64,000 nt of DNA. Source: Bacillus sp. SM2101 (GTDB lineage: Bacteria; Bacillota; Bacilli; Bacillales; SM2101). How positions within the stretch are numbered: position 1 is the first letter of the stretch; every line of letters starts with the position of its first letter. Location: NCBI RefSeq assembly GCF_018588585.1, contig NZ_JAEUFG010000017.1:1-64000 (forward strand), given 5' to 3'. Below are positions 18,316 through 26,970 of the stretch, piece after piece. A program made the position numbers and the translations under genes. The notes under the pieces are model-generated. The model searched no databases. It saw only the letters and a list, made by a program, of their open reading frames with translations, and was not told where the DNA came from.

Positions 18316-19701
18316 TTAATTCACTCCTTCGTTAAAAAAATTGGCTAAATTAAGACAATGATTGACAATTGCCTTCGCTGATGGTCTAATTGTATCTTGT
18401 TTTCGTTTCGGGTCATGATTTTTTGAAGGCTTAGTATTTATTTCGATAATCCATGGATGCCCCATGTTGTCTACTGCTAAATCAATACCTAATTCACCGT
18501 ACAGGCCATCTGTTGCTTTACTTATGACAGAAGCGATTTCAATTGCTAGTTCTTTCAGTAATTTATGAATATGTTTTGCAGTTGTTTGATCAAAGCTCTG
18601 TTGTAAACAGTCTGTAACACGTATGAATTCTCCTCCTTGATAGATGTTCGATACGAATTGACCAACAGCAGAAACGCGTGCTACTGCGGAAGTGATAGTC
18701 CATTCTGTATGGTTTCTACAGTGACATAGAATGCGGAAATCAACTGGACGATTGTCAACAGTTATTAAATTTAACCCTTGTTGACCGACATATGCTTCTT
18801 TGATTAGCCGTGGTCTAAGTGATTTAAATAATGTAACAAATGAATCATATTTATGTTCTATTTCAGCAGTAAAGGTTGTGTAATCAAGTATAAATTCATG
18901 ATCTTTTCTTTTTATTTGAAAAATTCTTTTGCCTTGACTGCCATGAATAGGTTTTATGAAAACTGTATCAAATTTTGTTGTTAAGTCTTGGATGTCTTGT
19001 TTATTGTACAATAATAGTGTCTCTGGAAGGTATGGTTGTAGATAATCTTCATTCGAAAGTATATTATAAGCATCCCACTTATTAATATATCGGTCGTTAA
19101 AAAATGGTATATTTAATTCATAAAGTGCCTCTTTTACGCTTGAAAAAAGTGTTGATTGCTCGCTTTTTCTTGAATGTATACGGTTGTGCACAACATGTGG
19201 CAGAGGTACAGGTGATTCAACCCAGTTGTTGTCTAAATTGTTATATATCAAACCTTTTATTTGTTGTTTACGGAAGGTTTTGGGTGACAAAGTATAGAAT
19301 AGTACACCTACTTTATGACAATATAGAGCAATCTCTTCACAATATAACTGGAGTGAACCAAAAGTAAATTGATCATCATTCTTTTTAATTTCAGTTAATA
19401 TTGCTATGAAGGGGCCAATCTCTAATTCATTCGATTGATGTATATGTTTTATTGAAGCAGTAAAAGGAATTGTAGGTAAATTAAGCTTATTTAGCAATTG
19501 TGTGCTAAAATATAAATTTAGGTCTTTTTCCTCAATACGAACGATTTCTGTGTTATTGGTAAGCTTGTGACAAGTTATATTCATTGTCTCTTGACATTTT
19601 AATAGAGCAAAAATTCTTTTAGGCATTTGAATAGTATCTGATTCTGTAGGTGTTTCAGTAACTATTGGAGAAATTTGAATTCTTAATGGCATTGTCATCA
19701 T
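18316..19701 (-). CDS. yheD: YheD-like ATP-grasp spore-coat protein, first gene of pair 2
   Basis: About 461 residues with the YheD N-terminal domain, IGPFIAILTEI, PLPHVVHNRIHSRKSEQ, and ATP-grasp motifs VFIKPIHGSQGKRIFQI, VDFRILCHC, and WIIEINTKPSKNHD. The start is uncertain: ATG at 19713 has no SD, whereas ATG at 19701 or 19698 follows GGGG; I use 19701. The 95-bp region to divergent yheB carries a sequence fitting a sigma-K promoter on this strand, which suits late mother-cell expression of a coat-associated protein. Gene order yheC-yheD-yheB-yheA matches B. subtilis. Confidence 0.92.
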   Translation of the reverse strand: MMTMPLRIQISPIVTETPTESDTIQMPKRIFALLKCQETMNITCHKLTNNTEIVRIEEKDLNLYFSTQLLNKLNLPTIPFTASIKHIHQSNELEIGPFIAILTEIKKNDDQFTFGSLQLYCEEIALYCHKVGVLFYTLSPKTFRKQQIKGLIYNNLDNNWVESPVPLPHVVHNRIHSRKSEQSTLFSSVKEALYELNIPFFNDRYINKWDAYNILSNEDYLQPYLPETLLLYNKQDIQDLTTKFDTVFIKPIHGSQGKRIFQIKRKDHEFILDYTTFTAEIEHKYDSFVTLFKSLRPRLIKEAYVGQQGLNLITVDNRPVDFRILCHCRNHTEWTITSAVARVSAVGQFVSNIYQGGEFIRVTDCLQQSFDQTTAKHIHKLLKELAIEIASVISKATDGLYGELGIDLAVDNMGHPWIIEINTKPSKNHDPKRKQDTIRPSAKAIVNHCLNLANFFNEGVN

Positions 19702-19749
19702 AAGAAACCCCATTATTTCATTATTTTATATAGGCATACGCTGATATCG

Positions 19750-19777
19750 TATCGTATGATAATGTTATATATTTTGT
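19750..19777 (-). promoter_or_regulatory. Sigma-K-like promoter for yheD-yheC
   Basis: On the minus strand AC, 17 bases, then CATACGATA fits the mother-cell sigma-K pattern (AC, N16-17, CATANNNTA). It lies about 50 bp before the yheD start. Assignment is by consensus only. Confidence 0.5.
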
Positions 19778-19796
19778 GACGATGAAAGGTTGATGG

Positions 19797-20939
19797 ATGT
19801 TGGAAACTGTTTTAGTAATATTTACTATGATTTTGATCGGAGCGGCTATTGGTGGAATAACGAACTCCTTAGCAATTAGAATGTTATTTCGTCCTTATCA
19901 TCCGGTGTATCTATTTGGAAAGCAGTTACCGTTTACTCCAGGCTTAATCCCAAAGCGAAGGGAAGAATTAGCAAACCAGCTTGGAAGAATGGTAGTTGAT
20001 CATCTGCTTACTCCAGAAAGCTTACGAAGGAAGTTATTAGATAACAACTTTCAAGAAGATGCAGTGAAGTGGGTTAAGGAAGAAGGAGACCGTTTATTTT
20101 CCTCAACTATAACAATAGAAGAATTAATTACAAAAATGGGTGTGGAAAACCCTTCATTAGTTGTTGAACATAAATTGTCTATGCTTGTAGAGAATAAATA
20201 TATACAAATGATGAATGACAACGGAGAAAAGTCTATTCGAGAAGTCATACCGGCTGACTTACTAGCCAAGGCAAATGATAAGCTTCCTTTATTGACAGAA
20301 TATATTATTTCGAAGGGTGTTGTTTTTTTCGAAAGCAGTGAAGGTAAAGACAGACTATCACATATGATTGATGATTTTTTGGCTAGTCGAAGTGGTATGC
20401 TAGGAGGCATGCTACAGATGTTTCTTGGTAACGCAAGCTTAGTAGACAAGGTTCAACCAGAAATAATAAAATTTTTAAAGAATGACGGCACAACACAATT
20501 AGTTGTCAATATGTTAGAAAATGAATGGCTTAAGCTTCAAGAACGAAAAATAGGAGAGCTAGAAAAAGATATTCCTCGAGAAAAAATAATATCATTCTTA
20601 AAGCAAACTATTCATAAGCGCATAGCTGTGAACGTGTATATGGAGAAAGAGATCAATGAAGTATTAATGCCGTACAAAGATCGGATCCTCAATGACATGG
20701 TTCCAAAAATAGTTGAACTAGCTACCGGTTTTATAGCGAATCGAACAGAGAGAATGATGGAGCGATTGCATTTAGCAGATATAGTACGTACACAAGTAGA
20801 ATCATTTCCTGTAGAGCGGTTAGAAGAAATGGTATTATCCATTTCACGAAGAGAATTTAAAATGATCACGTATTTAGGGGCATTACTTGGTGGTATGATT
20901 GGTTTAATTCAAGCTTTTATTGTATTATTTATTAAGTAA
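19797..20939 (+). CDS. yheB: DUF445 membrane protein YheB
   Basis: A 380-residue protein with a hydrophobic N-terminal segment, the DUF445 signature [21 protein letters not shown] and [16 protein letters not shown], a long helical middle, and a C-terminal membrane segment (about 355-378). The layout matches YheB of Bacillus. Function is unknown; proteins of this family are integral membrane proteins sometimes linked to envelope or sporulation. AAAGG lies 8 bases before the ATG. It is divergent from yheD and co-directional with yheA, 183 bp upstream of it, an arrangement conserved in Bacillus. Confidence 0.93.
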   Translation: MLETVLVIFTMILIGAAIGGITNSLAIRMLFRPYHPVYLFGKQLPFTPGLIPKRREELANQLGRMVVDHLLTPESLRRKLLDNNFQEDAVKWVKEEGDRLFSSTITIEELITKMGVENPSLVVEHKLSMLVENKYIQMMNDNGEKSIREVIPADLLAKANDKLPLLTEYIISKGVVFFESSEGKDRLSHMIDDFLASRSGMLGGMLQMFLGNASLVDKVQPEIIKFLKNDGTTQLVVNMLENEWLKLQERKIGELEKDIPREKIISFLKQTIHKRIAVNVYMEKEINEVLMPYKDRILNDMVPKIVELATGFIANRTERMMERLHLADIVRTQVESFPVERLEEMVLSISRREFKMITYLGALLGGMIGLIQAFIVLFIK

Positions 20940-21122
20940 TTATACAAAATGGATATAAAGAATACTTAATTCAAGTTTATATTGGATAATTGCAAGCACT
21001 GATGCATAACATCTAGTATGGATTTTGCATATTCATAGTTAAGAAGGAATGTGTTCATCATACTTTGAATGTTTGTTATAGTGTAAGAATTCGCATCGTA
21101 AAAAAAACTAGGAGGCTATTTA

Positions 21123-21476
21123 ATGTCAAATAATTTATATGATGTTGCTTACGAATTAGAGAAAGCAATTCGCAATAGTGAGGATTTTAAGCAATTACAA
21201 CAGCTCTATAATGAAGTAAACAATGATGCTTCAGCTAAGCGTATGTTTGATAACTTCCGTGAAGTTCAGCTAATGCTACAACAAAAGCAAATGATGGGTG
21301 AAGATATTTCTGACGAAGAGGTAGAGAAGGCTCAACAGTCAGCTGCTTTAATCCAACAACATACGACCATCTCAAAGCTCATGGAAGCTGAACAAAGAAT
21401 GAGCATGGTTATTAGCGAGCTTTCCAAAATAATGATGAACCCACTAGAAGAGTTATACGGTAATATGGAACAATAA
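21123..21476 (+). CDS. yheA: YlbF/YmcA-family protein YheA
   Basis: A 117-residue all-helical, Glu/Gln-rich protein of the Com_YlbF family: NLYDVAYELEKAIRNSEDFKQL at the N-terminus and the conserved E-Q-R-M at the C-terminal helix. YlbF and YmcA relatives form the RicAFT complex in B. subtilis; YheA is a related member of unknown specific role. AGGAGG precedes the ATG. A strong terminator follows. Confidence 0.93.
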   Translation: MSNNLYDVAYELEKAIRNSEDFKQLQQLYNEVNNDASAKRMFDNFREVQLMLQQKQMMGEDISDEEVEKAQQSAALIQQHTTISKLMEAEQRMSMVISELSKIMMNPLEELYGNMEQ

Positions 21477-21492
21477 AATCATTAACAGTGAA

Positions 21493-21523
21493 ACAGGGAT
21501 GCATAAGCTGCATCTCTGTTTTT
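21493..21523 (+). terminator. yheA terminator
   Basis: ACAGGGATGCA pairs with TGCATCTCTGT around TAAGC, followed by TTTTTGATTG. Confidence 0.85.
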
Positions 21524-21605
21524 GATTGTTATAAAATGGAGTGTCGTTACGGTATGGGGACTTGCTAATTTATATATTTAGTTACAATTCAATTCCTAAA
21601 AAAAA

Positions 21606-21764
21606 GCTGTTTTCGCATTGATTGTTGTTTAGTATTCAGAATTAAACACGTACACAAATAGAGTTCGAGGCATCTTTTCTTCTGTACAATAATGACTAAC
21701 AAAATAAAACCATTTTTTATAGTACTAATTTGATAACAATAGTAACTATGTTTACGAAAAGAGC
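21606..21764 (+). repeat. MITE-like dispersed element, copy B
   Basis: 159 bp, left end GCTGTTTTCGCATTGATTGT, internal GAGGCATCTTTTCTTC, right end TATGTTTACGAAAAGAGC. Same orientation as copies A and C. Confidence 0.7.
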
Positions 21765-21835
21765 AATAAAAAACAGCCCACATTAGGCTGTTTACGTAAT
21801 AATTGTTATTCAATGAGATAAACTCGGTATAACTA

Positions 21836-21972
21836 AAGGTTCATGGCATTTTCTTTACACTACTAGAACGCGTGGCATCTTTCATTCTGTAAACCGATGA
21901 CAAACGTATAAAACCACGTTTTACTCTCCTAATTTGATACAAATATTAACAAAGTTTTCGGTAAAAGATTTT
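21836..21972 (+). repeat. MITE-like dispersed element, degenerate copy next to B
   Basis: GTGGCATCTTTCATTCTG, then GATGACAAACGTATAAAACCA, then AACAAAGTTTTCGGTAAAAGA follow the same order as in copy B, in direct orientation 70 bp further on. The ends are eroded. Confidence 0.5.
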
Positions 21973-21983
21973 GAACAACTTTA

Positions 21984-22121
21984 TTAAATAATCAAATAAC
22001 GTTTAGGGGAAGCACTATCCTTCATCAACACTTCTTGCTTTCTTTCTTCAATTTTCTTATATATATCTATATTCACTTTATTTTTTCGTTGGCGTCTAAC
22101 GATTCCTTTTAACACTGTCAT
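21984..22121 (-). CDS. Small basic protein candidate, 45 residues
   Basis: An ATG preceded by AAAGGGTG opens 45 codons rich in Lys and Arg: it starts MTVLKGIVRRQRKNK and ends SPKRYLII. The composition is protein-like and the ORF is bounded by intergenic repeat DNA. I do not recognise a family. It could be a genuine small basic protein or a gene remnant. Confidence 0.4.
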   Translation of the reverse strand: MTVLKGIVRRQRKNKVNIDIYKKIEERKQEVLMKDSASPKRYLII

Positions 22122-22435
22122 CACCCTTTACTTTTGATACTTTAAGTATAAGCCGATGCGATATTTTTTAAACCGACCGTTAGATTGTTTTTCTCTCATC
22201 CTTAAGACTGAAGGATCATCATCCCAATGCTCCATGAGTATAAGTTATTTTATGTATCAGAACTGTTGATAAACACAAACAAATTAAGTCTATACACACA
22301 ATCATAGAAATGAAATCATGCTGAAAATATTTTATTGAAGCTATCCTTTATTAGAGGTCGGTAAACATGAGTAGTACTTTAAGAAGGTGAGTCCATGTTG
22401 TACGGATATACAACTACAGTAAAAGATGAGAATTT

Positions 22436-22641
22436 GTATAGTTTGTGACTGCCCGGTTGTTACTGATACATTTTAACGCGAAGGTGGTATAGCGGCGGGG
22501 CAAACATGTGTTATTAATAGTGGATAAAGCATTGGGTTCACTGAAGCTGTCAATGTAGTAAGTGAGAGTATTGGAATCAAAGAAAATTTCTATTTTAAGC
22601 AATGGAGTACAATAGATCAATTAAGGCTCTACAACAATTAA
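22436..22641 (+). pseudogene. Remnant of an unidentified protein gene
   Basis: One frame reads a coherent protein-like string interrupted by two TAA stops: GGIAAGQTCVINSG, stop, SIGFTEAVNVVSESIGI, KENFYFKQWSTIDQLRLYNN, stop. The composition looks like a secreted-protein C-terminus rather than random AT-rich DNA. No start or SD for the piece is seen and I cannot name the family. Confidence 0.4.
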
Positions 22642-22664
22642 CGACTAGACTAACTCCAAAAATG

Positions 22665-22687
22665 AGAGGTGCATAAATGTGCACCTC
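22665..22687. terminator. Hairpin, possible terminator
   Basis: GAGGTGCA pairs with TGCACCTC. Tails on both sides are only weakly T-rich. Confidence 0.35.
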
Positions 22688-22746
22688 GCTGTTTACTTAT
22701 TTTACATAGATACCATGTGTTGATAGGTAATGAAAAATTATATTGT

Positions 22747-23181
22747 TTAGTGATTCGTTTCCTTTTGAAGAATATCATTAACAACATCTTCGATCGTTAC
22801 ACCTCCTAAAGCTTTTTCTAAAGCTAATTGGGCAACTGAAAAAAGGGGAGCAATAGTATCCTGAATGTTTCTACCCACTAGACAAGCTGGATTTGGATTT
22901 TCATGAACACTAAATAATTCCTTTTCTTGAACGACATTAACGGCTTTATAAACGTCTAGTAAAGTAATATGAGATAAATCTCTAGCAAGGTCAGCTCCTG
23001 CTATCCCTGGTTGAACTTTGACCAAACCTGCTTTTTTTAGCATCCCCATAATCTTTCGGATGACTGCAGGGTTAGTGTTTACACTTCCTGCTATATATTC
23101 TGAAGTGCTAACACCGTCTTTGTTTATTTCGATGAGAGCTAGTATATGAATTCCTACAGCAAAACGACTGCTTATGGACAT
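22747..23181 (-). CDS. Rrf2-family transcriptional repressor (YwnA-like)
   Basis: A 144-residue Rrf2 protein. Winged HTH at about 2-65 (SSRFAVGIHILALIEI, SVNTNPAVIRKIMGMLKKAGLV). It has a single mid-protein cysteine in NPACLVG rather than the three-cysteine Fe-S cluster of IscR/NsrR, so it resembles YwnA-like thiol-type members. The ATG at 23181 is chosen because GGAAGGTG precedes it by 6 bases and overlaps the upstream ATG codon's reading. It is divergent from the SnoaL-like gene with inverted repeats between them, so it probably represses that gene, the following oxidoreductase and itself, with release by an electrophile or oxidant. The inducer is inferred. Confidence 0.85.
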   Translation of the reverse strand: MSISSRFAVGIHILALIEINKDGVSTSEYIAGSVNTNPAVIRKIMGMLKKAGLVKVQPGIAGADLARDLSHITLLDVYKAVNVVQEKELFSVHENPNPACLVGRNIQDTIAPLFSVAQLALEKALGGVTIEDVVNDILQKETNH

Positions 23182-23221
23182 TGTAGTCACCTTCCTCATA
23201 AATATATTATTTCAAGAATAA

Positions 23222-23246
23222 ACTTGTAACTTATTATATTACAAGT
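23222..23246. promoter_or_regulatory. Inverted repeat ACTTGTAA-N9-TTACAAGT, candidate Rrf2 operator
   Basis: Exact 8-bp arms lie about 40 bp upstream of the Rrf2 start and 108 bp upstream of the divergent gene. A related TTACATGTAA palindrome at 23308-23317 lies just downstream of that gene's promoter. Confidence 0.5.
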
Positions 23247-23276
23247 ATTTATTATAACTGAAAAATTTAAAAAGTG

Positions 23277-23317
23277 TTGACAAACATATTAATTGTAATT
23301 AATATAGTTACATGTAA
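23277..23317 (+). promoter_or_regulatory. Sigma-A promoter overlapped by a TTACATGTAA palindrome
   Basis: TTGACA at 23277-23282, 17 bases, TAATAT at 23300-23305, then the perfect palindrome TTACATGTAA at 23308-23317 over the expected transcription start. The arrangement fits repression by the divergent Rrf2 protein. Confidence 0.7.
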
Positions 23318-23353
23318 TCAAGTTAGTTACAAATAACTTTAGGAGGCTTTATC

Positions 23354-24118
23354 ATGACAACGAATAAAGAAAAAGTAATTCAAGTATTAACTAGCCTTGA
23401 AAATGGAGATTCAACTGCTATTCAAGAATTTATAAATCCACATAAATACATTCAACATAATTTAACTTTTCCAAATGGAAGAGAGGTCATGTTAGGGGCA
23501 TTAAATGACCTTAAAGCAGCTGGCACAAAAGTTAATATACAAAGAGTCCTTGTGGACGGTGACTTTGTTGTTACTCACACAGATTATGACTTCTTCGGAC
23601 CGAAAGTAGGATTTGACATTTTCCGTTTTGAAAACGGTCAGATCGTTGAACATTGGGATAACTTACAGCAAAAAGTAGATAAAACACCTAGTGGACATAC
23701 AATGCTAGATGGTTCTATTGACATTCAGGATGAGGATAAAACAGCAGAAAACAAAGAGTTTGTTAAAAACTTTGTTTCGGATATATTAATGGGTCATAAT
23801 CCGGAAAAACTGACCTCCTATTTTGAGGGTGATCACTATATTCAACATAATCCAGCAATTGCCGATGGTCTTTCCGGTTTAGGCATTGCGCTAGAGGGGA
23901 TGGCAAAACAAGGTATTGAGATGATCTATGATAAAATTCATATGGTTATTGGACAAGGTAATTTTGTATTAACAGTTAGCGAAGGAACTTTTGCAGGTGC
24001 TCACACCTCATTCTATGATTTATTCAGAGTAGAAAATGGTAAGATTGCTGAGCATTGGGATGTAATGGAGACAATTATCCCTGAAGAAGAGCGTAAAAAC
24101 AATAACGATAAGTTCTAA
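23354..24118 (+). CDS. Tandem SnoaL/NTF2-like domain protein
   Basis: A 254-residue protein made of two similar NTF2-like (SnoaL) halves. Both contain the pattern KYIQHN or HYIQHNP and end in a G-x-I-V-E-H-W-D element (QIVEHWDN near 96-103, KIAEHWDV near 235-242). Such proteins bind or isomerise small hydrophobic molecules; many lie in Rrf2- or MarR-controlled detoxification loci. AGGAGG precedes the ATG. It is the first gene after a strong promoter with an overlapping palindrome and is followed 190 bp later by a quinone-reductase-like gene. Confidence 0.82.
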   Translation: MTTNKEKVIQVLTSLENGDSTAIQEFINPHKYIQHNLTFPNGREVMLGALNDLKAAGTKVNIQRVLVDGDFVVTHTDYDFFGPKVGFDIFRFENGQIVEHWDNLQQKVDKTPSGHTMLDGSIDIQDEDKTAENKEFVKNFVSDILMGHNPEKLTSYFEGDHYIQHNPAIADGLSGLGIALEGMAKQGIEMIYDKIHMVIGQGNFVLTVSEGTFAGAHTSFYDLFRVENGKIAEHWDVMETIIPEEERKNNNDKF

Positions 24119-24307
24119 ATGAACAGGCACCCCCAGTTCATAAATTGTTATTTATAACTATTCACTTTACTAGACAAAAGGTAAAGGATTCTGTTGGATA
24201 ACCAATGGAAATGAATATATATAAATATCTATTTATTGTTTAACCATTCATCAGTTTGGGCAACAATATAAATCGAATACGAAGCAATTATAAAAGGAGA
24301 GATTTTT

Positions 24308-24895
24308 TTGAAGCATTTAGTTATATACGCACACCCAAATCCACAAAGCTTTAATCATGCCATACTCGAAACAGTGGTAAGTAGACTAGAAGATCAAGGA
24401 AATGAAGTCGTTGTTCGTGATTTATATGCTTTAAATTTTGAACCAGTGTTAAGTGGGAATGATTTTGCCGCTTTCCAATCTGGTAAAACACCAAATGATA
24501 TTCAGACTGAGCAGGAACATGTAAAGTGGGCAGATGTTATTACATTGATTTACCCAATTTGGTGGACTGGACTTCCAGCTATTTTAAAAGGGTATATAGA
24601 TCGGGTTTTTGCTTACGGTTTCGCTTATGCTGTGAATGAACAAGGTGGGTACGAAAAACTGCTAGCAGGGAAAAAAGCAGTAATATTAAATACGATTGGT
24701 CATCCAGAGGATTATTATGAACAAATCGGTATGATTGGAGCCATGAAACAAACAACGGATAATGGTATTTTTGATTTTGTTGGTATTGAAACACTTGAGC
24801 ATAAGTTTTTTGGTTCTGTTCCATCAGTTGATGATAATACTAGAAAGCAAATGCTTGTAGATGTAGAGCACATTATTGCGAGATTATTCGGGTAA
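24308..24895 (+). CDS. NAD(P)H oxidoreductase, flavodoxin-2 family (YwrO/MdaB-like)
   Basis: A 195-residue flavodoxin-like-fold protein: HLVIYAHPNPQSFNHAILE phosphate loop at the N-terminus, DLYALNFEPVLS, the WADVITLIYPIWWTGLPAILKGYIDRVF core, and NTIGHPEDYY. These are hallmarks of NQO1-type FMN/FAD quinone reductases. Two-electron reduction of quinones or other electrophiles in the cytoplasm is the usual role. It follows the SnoaL-like gene in the same direction under the putative Rrf2 control; AGGAGAG lies before the TTG at 24308. Confidence 0.88.
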   Translation: MKHLVIYAHPNPQSFNHAILETVVSRLEDQGNEVVVRDLYALNFEPVLSGNDFAAFQSGKTPNDIQTEQEHVKWADVITLIYPIWWTGLPAILKGYIDRVFAYGFAYAVNEQGGYEKLLAGKKAVILNTIGHPEDYYEQIGMIGAMKQTTDNGIFDFVGIETLEHKFFGSVPSVDDNTRKQMLVDVEHIIARLFG

Positions 24896-24914
24896 AATAC
24901 GATTTAAAAAAATG

Positions 24915-24957
24915 GTCTTACTTTAGATATAAAATTAATCTATCGTAAGACTTTTTT
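24915..24957 (+). terminator. Terminator after the oxidoreductase
   Basis: GTCTTAC pairs with GTAAGAC, with an inner TAGAT/TCTA helix, followed by TTTTTTG. The remainder of 24896-25223 shows nothing else. Confidence 0.75.
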
Positions 24958-25223
24958 GTTTGACATTTTCCAATCAGAAGACCACGAACATCGTGAGGTC
25001 AGATATGTTGTGGATAGTTCAATTCTTAAGTCAGGATAGTGCTATTATGGAAATTTAAGCACTAAACTTTTCAATGCTATGAATCATATGTGACGAAATA
25101 TGAAGGTCGTGCAAGCTAAGCTTATTTGCTGCTAATTTAGGTCGAATTTTTATACTTTACTGGATAATATGTCCCTTAATATGGAAAGGATAACGATAGT
25201 AAGGGATGTGAGGTGAGTAAATT

Positions 25224-25946
25224 GTGGAAGTTTGGGAGGATTCTTTAAAAGTAATTATACGTATTATTACGATTCTTCCTTTAATGCTTGCTCTAGGACT
25301 TTTTATGGGGAAGCGATCAATAGGTGAGTTGCCAGTGTTTGATTTTCTTGTAGTTATCGTTTTTGGAGCTGTTGTTGGGGCAGATATTGCAGATCCAAAG
25401 ATTGATCATATCCATACTGTGGTAGCGATGATCACAATCGCGATTCTTCAAAAAGCCATTGTGCTTTTTAAATTGAAAAATAGAAAGATTGGTAAGCTGT
25501 TGACCTTTGAGCCGACTATCGTTATATACAATGGCGAATTTCTCATGAAAAATATGAAAAAGATCCAATACTCAATCGATAACATATTACAAATGCTACG
25601 TGGAAAAGATGTATTTCATGTTGAAGATGTTGAAATTGCTATTGTTGAAGCAGATGGCAATTTATCTGTTAAAAAGGTCCCGATGAAGGAGCTAATTACG
25701 AACGAGGATTTCGGTATACATAAAGATGGGCATAATTATGAAATACCCGTTATTTTAGACGGTGAAATTCAATTAGATTTATTAAAATGGCTAAATAAAG
25801 ATGAAGCATGGTTAAGAACAAAATTATTAGCTGAGAATATTACAGATCTAAATACTGTATTTTACTGTTCATTATCTCAAAATGATAAGCTCCAATTTTC
25901 TCTTAAAGTAGATGAACAAACAAATATCCCTCCAATTGACCATTAA
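25224..25946 (+). CDS. DUF421 (YetF-like) membrane protein
   Basis: A 240-residue protein with three N-terminal membrane segments (about 10-30, 36-56, 63-80), the DUF421 motif LGLFMGKRSIGELPVFDFLV, and a soluble C-terminal pair of alpha/beta repeats with TFEPTIVIYNGEFLMKNM. YetF-family proteins sit in the membrane of spore formers and YetF has been linked to spore assembly; biochemistry is unknown. The GTG start at 25224 follows GAGGTGAG by 8 bases. It is not visibly in an operon. Confidence 0.85.
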   Translation: MEVWEDSLKVIIRIITILPLMLALGLFMGKRSIGELPVFDFLVVIVFGAVVGADIADPKIDHIHTVVAMITIAILQKAIVLFKLKNRKIGKLLTFEPTIVIYNGEFLMKNMKKIQYSIDNILQMLRGKDVFHVEDVEIAIVEADGNLSVKKVPMKELITNEDFGIHKDGHNYEIPVILDGEIQLDLLKWLNKDEAWLRTKLLAENITDLNTVFYCSLSQNDKLQFSLKVDEQTNIPPIDH

Positions 25947-26050
25947 TAAAAGTTAACCTTTACTTCTTATTATAGAAAAACGAAGGATTACATGTTATAA
26001 AAATGATATGAATACTTAATGTGGTCAAATATGAGAGGAGTTACATAGCA

Positions 26051-26656
26051 TTGTCTAATCAAAAGCAACTAGTTCTTGATATTGGAGGGGTTCTTGCTAC
26101 AAATTTATCACCGTTTTTTTGGGAAGAACTATCTACAACATCAAAGATTCATTATGACAAACTAATAGAGTATAAAAATAGTGTGCGCACTGAGCTTTGG
26201 GCTGGGAAAATAACAGAGGATCAATTTTGGTCAGGTCTGTCCAAGAAACACCCTTCAATTGAAAAAGGAGTAGCCAAGCCTATGCTGTTATCTCATTTAA
26301 AATTACTCCCTGCTATACACCATGTTGCTAAATGGAGTCAGTTTGCTGACATTCATATACTAAGCAACCATCGTATGGAGTGGATTGAGCCAATTTTAAA
26401 GGAGATAGAAAATGATGTTAAGAGCGTTACAGTATCTAGTGAAGTCGGTTATTGTAAGCCTCATAAAGACATATATACAACCATTCAAGCTAAGCTAGAC
26501 AGTGAAAAAGAAACATTGTTTGTAGACGATCAAGAGCAAAACTTTGTAGAGGCTCGTACACTTGGATGGAAAACTTTACTTGCAGACGAACAAGGAAGTT
26601 GGATAAATCAAATAATGCCACTATTATTGTCAGCAAAATTTAGTTTAGGGATGTAA
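26051..26656 (+). CDS. HAD-superfamily hydrolase, YihX-like
   Basis: About 201 residues from the TTG at 26051 (GAGAGGAG upstream). HAD motifs are in order: motif I LVLDIGGVL (nucleophile Asp near 9, second Asp replaced by Gly, as in the YihX group), motif II ILSNHR, motif III Lys in CKPHKDIY, motif IV FVDDQEQN. A helical cap lies between motifs I and II. YihX-type enzymes dephosphorylate sugar phosphates such as alpha-D-glucose 1-phosphate; the substrate here is unknown. Confidence 0.78.
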   Translation: MSNQKQLVLDIGGVLATNLSPFFWEELSTTSKIHYDKLIEYKNSVRTELWAGKITEDQFWSGLSKKHPSIEKGVAKPMLLSHLKLLPAIHHVAKWSQFADIHILSNHRMEWIEPILKEIENDVKSVTVSSEVGYCKPHKDIYTTIQAKLDSEKETLFVDDQEQNFVEARTLGWKTLLADEQGSWINQIMPLLLSAKFSLGM

Positions 26657-26707
26657 TGATATAGTAATTTTTAATGAATTATTACCAATTATCTAGCCTA
26701 CATATTA

Positions 26708-26757
26708 GCTCCATCATCTTATCTTGCAATTACTTTAATTTGATGGAGCAGTTTTTT
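26708..26757 (+). terminator. Terminator after the HAD gene
   Basis: GCTCCATCA pairs with TGATGGAGC, followed by AGTTTTTTG. The rest of the 314-bp gap to 26970 is featureless. Confidence 0.75.
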
Positions 26758-26970
26758 GAAAATCTCTTAGTATATTTCCTCAATTTTAGCTCACTTAACA
26801 GTCATTCAAAAGTTGTAGTGACATATCATTCTTCCTCCCCATGATACATTGTAGAACCCTTTTGTACAATGAAATTAAGCTAAATGAATGAGCAGTTAAT
26901 CCTGAACATAGTATTATTGAGCCAGTCAGAGTCACTTAGTATGCAAAAATGAAATTAGGAGCTGTTATGA

